A DNA stretch of 64,000 bases from Hufsiella arboris. Lineage in GTDB: Bacteria; Bacteroidota; Bacteroidia; Sphingobacteriales; Sphingobacteriaceae. Shown here in pieces: positions 60,310 through 64,000 of the stretch (its first letter is position 1; each line of letters starts with the position of its first letter). The translations under genes were made by a program, and so were the position numbers. The notes below the pieces were generated by a model. The model saw only the letters and a list, made by a program, of their open reading frames with translations. It was not told where the DNA came from and searched no databases. The DNA is taken from NCBI RefSeq assembly GCF_009834875.1, contig NZ_WVHT01000003.1, forward strand, positions 489,097 through 553,096, read 5' to 3'.

Positions 60310-62580
60310 ATGACGTTTAATAAAAGGCCTGACATTCGTCTCGAAACACACCGCTGGCTGTTAACAATTCCACCTGTCCTTATATTCTTGTTTACGGGAT
60401 GCCATAACCCGCATAAAGAGATGGTGAAGATATTAGCTGATATCAATAAACGCAATTTCAGTGTTAAAAATCCCGACAGTCCTGAGGCCCAGTTGCTCCG
60501 TTGTGACTCCACTATAAAAAAGACCAGCCAACGTGGGGATCTCAATTTTTTAAATTATGTAAAGGCCAGCTTACTGGTAAAAACAGGACAAGAAAAACAG
60601 GCCTCATTAATTTATGAAGACCTCCTTGACCGAATGAATCCCGAAGTAAGCAAGCAGATGTTACCAGAGGCCGCGATTGCTTATATGCGCGTTGGCGAAC
60701 GGAGTAACTGTATGATAAACCATTCCGGCGGATCATGTATATTCCCCATAAAAGATGATGGCATACATCAGCTGAAAACCGGTTCCGAAAAAGCAATTAC
60801 AATCTATAAACAATTACTAAAAGCTAATCCGGATGATCTCGAATCCAGATGGCTGTTAAACATCGCGTATATGACGCTCGGCCAGTACCCTGGCAATGTT
60901 CCCCGCAGTTTGCTCATCCCGGATCTTGACCTTGATACCGGCATTCATGTAACGCCTTTTACAGATATCGCTTCTGAGCTTGGACTGGATGTAAACAATA
61001 AGGCAGGCGGTGTTATTACCGATGATTTTAACAACGATGGATACCTGGATATTTTTACTTCTTCCATGGGAACCGGGGATCCCATGCATTACTTCCAGAA
61101 CAATAAGGACGGAAGTTTTAGCGATCTTACTAAAAACACCGGCCTGGACGGAATTACCGGCGGGCTCAACATCCAGCAAACGGATTATAACAATGATGGT
61201 TATTTAGATATTTTCGTTCTGAGAGGTGGCTGGCTTACAAACGGATTTGGCAACGAACCTGCTTCATTACTTCGAAATAACGGCGACGGGACCTTTACTG
61301 ATGTTACCGCTGCAAGCGGCCTTCTTTCTTACCAACCCACACAAACAGCAACCTGGGCAGACTTTAACAGTGATGGCTGGCTTGATGTGTTCGTGGGTGC
61401 TGAAAATTCAAAAAACACGGAGCCGGGCGGCGTTCATCCCTGCAAATTATTCATCAACAACCAGGATGGGACATTTACAGAGCAGGGTAAAAACTCGCAG
61501 AGTGCGATAACCGCCTATGTTAAGGGCGTCACATCGGGTGATTTTGATAACGACGGCCGTCCCGACTTATACATCTCATCGATTAATGGCGAGAAGTATC
61601 TGTTAAAAAATATAACCAGGCAAGGTCGGGAAGTTAAATTTGAAGATGTTACGGCAAATGCCGGAATCAGAGGAAATAATAACAAAACATTTGGCTGTTG
61701 GTTTTTTGACTATAACAATGATGGCTGGCCCGATCTGCTAACCTGCAGTTATGACTTTCGCGATATCAGCACTTCACTGGGTTATTTTGCCGCCGCCGAG
61801 GCACTGGGTAAACCCGTAAGCGGAGCAGGAAATATTATATTATTTCAAAACAATAAAAACGGCACATTTACAGACGTCTCAAAAAAAGCAGGACTTGAAA
61901 AAGTTGTTTTCGCAATGGGTGCTAATTTTGGCGATATCGATAACGACGGTTTCCCGGATATGTATTTCGGCACCGGGAATCCCGATTTCCGTTCTCTTGT
62001 CCCAAACAAGCTTTTTAAAAACATACAAGGCAAAAAGTTCGCTGATGTAACTACATCATCCAGAACCGGCAACCTTCAAAAAGGCCATGGTGTAGCTTTC
62101 GCAGATTTTAGAAATTGCGGCCTGCAGGATGTTTACATTGACATGGGCGGCACTGCACAAGGCGATGCTTATCCCGCGTCTCTCTACCTTAATCCCGGGT
62201 TTGAACACAATAACTGGATCAGTCTGAAACTGGAAGGTGTTAAGGCGAACAAAGCGGGCATTGGCAGCCTAATTAAATTGACTTTTATAGAAAATGGTAT
62301 CAGAAGAACTGTTTACAAAGTGGTCAATTCAGGCGGCAGTTTCGGATCGTCGCCTTTGCGGCAGGAAATTGGTGTTGGCAAAGCGACGTTAATCAGTGAT
62401 ATAGAAATTAAATGGGCCGGGAGCCCGACTATACAACATTTTAAAAATATTGCGGCCAACCAGTTTTTGCATATCACGGAAGGAAACGCCACGGCGCAGC
62501 CCATTCATTTGTCAAAGCTTGCTTATAAAAGAAAACCTACAGCTCCGTTGTGTTTTCCTGTAAGTGCCAAAGTGAACTAA
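60310..62580 (+). CDS. CRTAC1/ASPIC-UnbV-type FG-GAP lipoprotein
   Basis: Lipoprotein of 756 residues with lipobox FTGC. The N-terminal about 190 residues are helical and TPR-like. A beta-propeller follows with at least six Ca-binding FG-GAP/VCBS motifs (DFNNDGYLDIF, DYNNDGYLDIF, DFNSDGWLDVF, DFDNDGRPDLY, DYNNDGWPDLL, DIDNDGFPDMYFG). The C-terminus is an ASPIC/UnbV domain (NNWISLKLEGVKANKAGIGSLIKL, IEIKWAGSPTIQHFKN). Such CRTAC1-family proteins are exported and probably bind glycans or matrix. It follows the GH20 gene but with a terminator between them. Confidence 0.9.
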   Translation: MTFNKRPDIRLETHRWLLTIPPVLIFLFTGCHNPHKEMVKILADINKRNFSVKNPDSPEAQLLRCDSTIKKTSQRGDLNFLNYVKASLLVKTGQEKQASLIYEDLLDRMNPEVSKQMLPEAAIAYMRVGERSNCMINHSGGSCIFPIKDDGIHQLKTGSEKAITIYKQLLKANPDDLESRWLLNIAYMTLGQYPGNVPRSLLIPDLDLDTGIHVTPFTDIASELGLDVNNKAGGVITDDFNNDGYLDIFTSSMGTGDPMHYFQNNKDGSFSDLTKNTGLDGITGGLNIQQTDYNNDGYLDIFVLRGGWLTNGFGNEPASLLRNNGDGTFTDVTAASGLLSYQPTQTATWADFNSDGWLDVFVGAENSKNTEPGGVHPCKLFINNQDGTFTEQGKNSQSAITAYVKGVTSGDFDNDGRPDLYISSINGEKYLLKNITRQGREVKFEDVTANAGIRGNNNKTFGCWFFDYNNDGWPDLLTCSYDFRDISTSLGYFAAAEALGKPVSGAGNIILFQNNKNGTFTDVSKKAGLEKVVFAMGANFGDIDNDGFPDMYFGTGNPDFRSLVPNKLFKNIQGKKFADVTTSSRTGNLQKGHGVAFADFRNCGLQDVYIDMGGTAQGDAYPASLYLNPGFEHNNWISLKLEGVKANKAGIGSLIKLTFIENGIRRTVYKVVNSGGSFGSSPLRQEIGVGKATLISDIEIKWAGSPTIQHFKNIAANQFLHITEGNATAQPIHLSKLAYKRKPTAPLCFPVSAKVN

Positions 62581-62609
62581 ACTACTCACTGATTAACAAA
62601 GGTAAATCG

Positions 62610-63537
62610 TCAAATTAACTTTTCTATCGCCCGTTTTAAAATCAGGACTGCTTCTTCCATTTCTTTGTTATTCATTGACGCAAATCCAAGCCTGACGAAT
62701 TGGTGCTTAAAATTCCGGTCATGGAAATAGTTCGGGCAGCTCCCAATCGTCAGGCCCATTTCCGCTGCCTTTTGCGAAACCGCTGCTGGTTCAAGATTAT
62801 GGAGGTACCTGGCCCATATTGCAAATCCGCCCGTAGGAACTTTAAAAGTTATATAACCACTTAAATGTTCATTCAATAAGCGGCAAAGTTCATCTCTCCT
62901 TTCCTGGTAAAGCTTATTCGCTTTTTTAAGATGTCGCCCGATATCGCCGTTTTTTAAAAGATTCGCAATAGCTTCTTCTAACAGGTGCTCACCCTGCCGG
63001 TCGATTAACTTACAGAGTCGCGTCGCCCGGGCCAGGAAATTTCTCGGCGCTACCATAAACCGATCCGGATGCCTGGCGCAATGATCTTCCCCAACGAACC
63101 GACATAGATTACGTTTCCATAGTAATCCGCGCTGGCCAGCGGTAAAACAGGACTGCAGGCATAATGAAAATCATAATCATCTTCGATAATAGCGAACCGG
63201 TATTTTTTCGCCAGCTCCAGTAAGCGCATCCGCCTGTCGGCACAAAGTGTTACGGTAGTTGGCTGGTGATGGTGCGGTATCACGTATACCAATCTTACCT
63301 TTTTCATTTTACAGATAGCCTCGATGGCATTTAAGTCAATTCCAAATTCATCAACGGGCACCAGCTCCAGGCTGGCGCCTGCTTGTTCGAAAACTTCATT
63401 AGCGCCGTTATATCCTGGATCCCCCGCAATAACGACGTCATTTTTAGAAATAAGCACTTGCGAACACAGATAAAGGGCCATTTGCACACCTTTGGTTATA
63501 AGTATGTCGTCCGGACCAACATTTAAGCCACGCGTCT
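62610..63537 (-). pseudogene. Decayed MocR-type PLP-dependent regulator/aminotransferase
   Basis: Homology to the aminotransferase half of MocR/GntR regulators in two frames: TRGLNVGPDDILITKGVQMAL through IIEDDYDFHY and GSLGKIIAPGIRIGL (63537-63047), then MVAPRNFLARATRL through FVRLGFASMNNKEM (63056-62610). The frames are joined by one lost T (63057-63059 region). The PLP-lysine is GSLGK. The N-terminal HTH and the first third of the aminotransferase are missing; the gene is cut about 12 bases after the OmpA stop, with a TAG in frame just before it. Non-functional. Confidence 0.85.
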
Positions 63538-63549
63538 ACATTGAATATC

Positions 63550-64000
63550 TCAATCCAGCATTTTCACCTCCAGTCTTCTGTTCATCTGATGTTGCTGCGG
63601 TGTACATTTGACGCCGTCGCTGCAGCCATTCACTAATTGCGTTTCCCCAAAGCCGCGGGTATCCATCCGGGCTGCTTCGATGCCTTTGTTTACCAGGTAC
63701 TTCTTTGCTGACTTGGCCCGCTCATCCGATAGCCATTGATTGTAGATGGCTGGTCCGCGTGAGTCGGTATGTGCTCTCAATTCCACCCGCTGTTCCGGGT
63801 CCTGCTGCAGGTAGGCTGCCAGTTCGTCAAGCGCTTTGGCCGCATCTGGCCGGATGTTGTATTTGTCGAAATCGTAGTAGACCTTATCCAGCTGAAAGAT
63901 GACGCCGGGTTTAGGCTTGGGTGGTGGCGGCGGCGGTGGTCCCTGCGCAACAGGTGGCTGTGGCGGAGGCGGCGGTGGAAGGCTCACGTAATAGATATCA
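63550..64000 (-). CDS. OmpA-family protein, C-terminal part (5' end outside window)
   Basis: The frame is open to the window edge, so the gene starts outside. Visible are a Pro-rich linker (SLPPPPPPQPPVAQGPPPPP) and a full OmpA-like peptidoglycan-binding domain: VYYDFDKYNIRPDAAKALDELAAYLQQ, RVELRAHTDSRGPAIYNQWLSDERAKSAKKYLV, and the conserved GFGETQLVNGC with CTPQQHQMNRRLEVKM at the end. The Asp of HTDSRG and the Arg of NRRLEV bind meso-diaminopimelate. The protein links the outer membrane to peptidoglycan. Confidence 0.93.
   Translation of the reverse strand, partial: DIYYVSLPPPPPPQPPVAQGPPPPPPPKPKPGVIFQLDKVYYDFDKYNIRPDAAKALDELAAYLQQDPEQRVELRAHTDSRGPAIYNQWLSDERAKSAKKYLVNKGIEAARMDTRGFGETQLVNGCSDGVKCTPQQHQMNRRLEVKMLD

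Overview
The window is chromosomal DNA from a Bacteroidota bacterium, most likely family Sphingobacteriaceae (Mucilaginibacter or Pedobacter-like). The grounds are: a purH-mreB-mreC-mreD-PBP2-rodA gene order; several promoters with the Bacteroidota TTG-N19-TAnnTTTG form (best at 4748-4777); a subtilase with a C-terminal type IX secretion sorting domain; LytS/LytTR two-component pairs; an exported sulfatase with a lipoprotein formylglycine-generating enzyme; and many outer-membrane barrels and lipoproteins. Genus is inference. No rRNA, tRNA, CRISPR array or transposase gene was seen.

Layout. 1-5.9 kb: end of a LytTR response regulator, a thioredoxin-fold lipoprotein, a PepSY-like secreted protein, a TraB/GumN protein, an AI-2E-family permease, a DJ-1/PfpI protein and purN. 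6-13.3 kb: purH, then the rod-shape operon mreB-mreC-mreD-mrdA-rodA. 13.4-18.5 kb: an exported Gfo/Idh/MocA protein, an NHL-like lipoprotein, an acidic conserved protein divergent from thymidine kinase, and an outer-membrane barrel. 18.8-25.2 kb: a repeat-module exported protein, an OprP-type porin, a HAD phosphatase lipoprotein and an arylsulfatase. 25.2-26.0 kb is a gene-free stretch with a 15-bp tandem repeat and two copies of a palindrome. 26-27.8 kb: an arsR-arsM-arsC unit with two copies of a 16-bp operator-like site. 28.4-30.8 kb: a LytS/LytTR pair divergent from a small exported protein. 30.8-33.2 kb: a serine hydrolase whose 3' third plus downstream palindromes is duplicated upstream as a broken copy. 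33.4-36.4 kb: a Crp/Fnr regulator and an alpha/beta hydrolase, SnoaL-like, quinone oxidoreductase operon. 36.4-40.6 kb: T9SS subtilase and formylglycine-generating enzyme.

40.7-49.8 kb is a long same-strand run of envelope genes: two POTRA-less Omp85 barrels, two paralogous lipoproteins, PsiE-like and MscS membrane proteins, a DUF2490 barrel, three further exported proteins and a truncated porin. It is the best candidate for an undescribed envelope-stress module. 50-54.2 kb: a PIG-L deacetylase, a 33-residue membrane protein and a sodium:solute symporter, coupled by start/stop overlaps. 54.2-64 kb: a frameshifted Uma2 gene, a MATE transporter, a DUF4239/DUF2541 overlapping pair, a GH20 hexosaminidase, a CRTAC1/UnbV-type lipoprotein, a decayed MocR-type regulator and the end of an OmpA-family gene.

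Likely cooperation. MreBCD-PBP2-RodA form the elongasome. The formylglycine-generating enzyme could mature the sulfatase 14 kb away. ArsR, ArsM and ArsC give arsenic sensing, methylation and reduction. The LytS/LytTR pair may control the divergent small exported protein. Several start sites were moved downstream from the longest open frame, because that frame began at a TTG inside a promoter or before a signal peptide.
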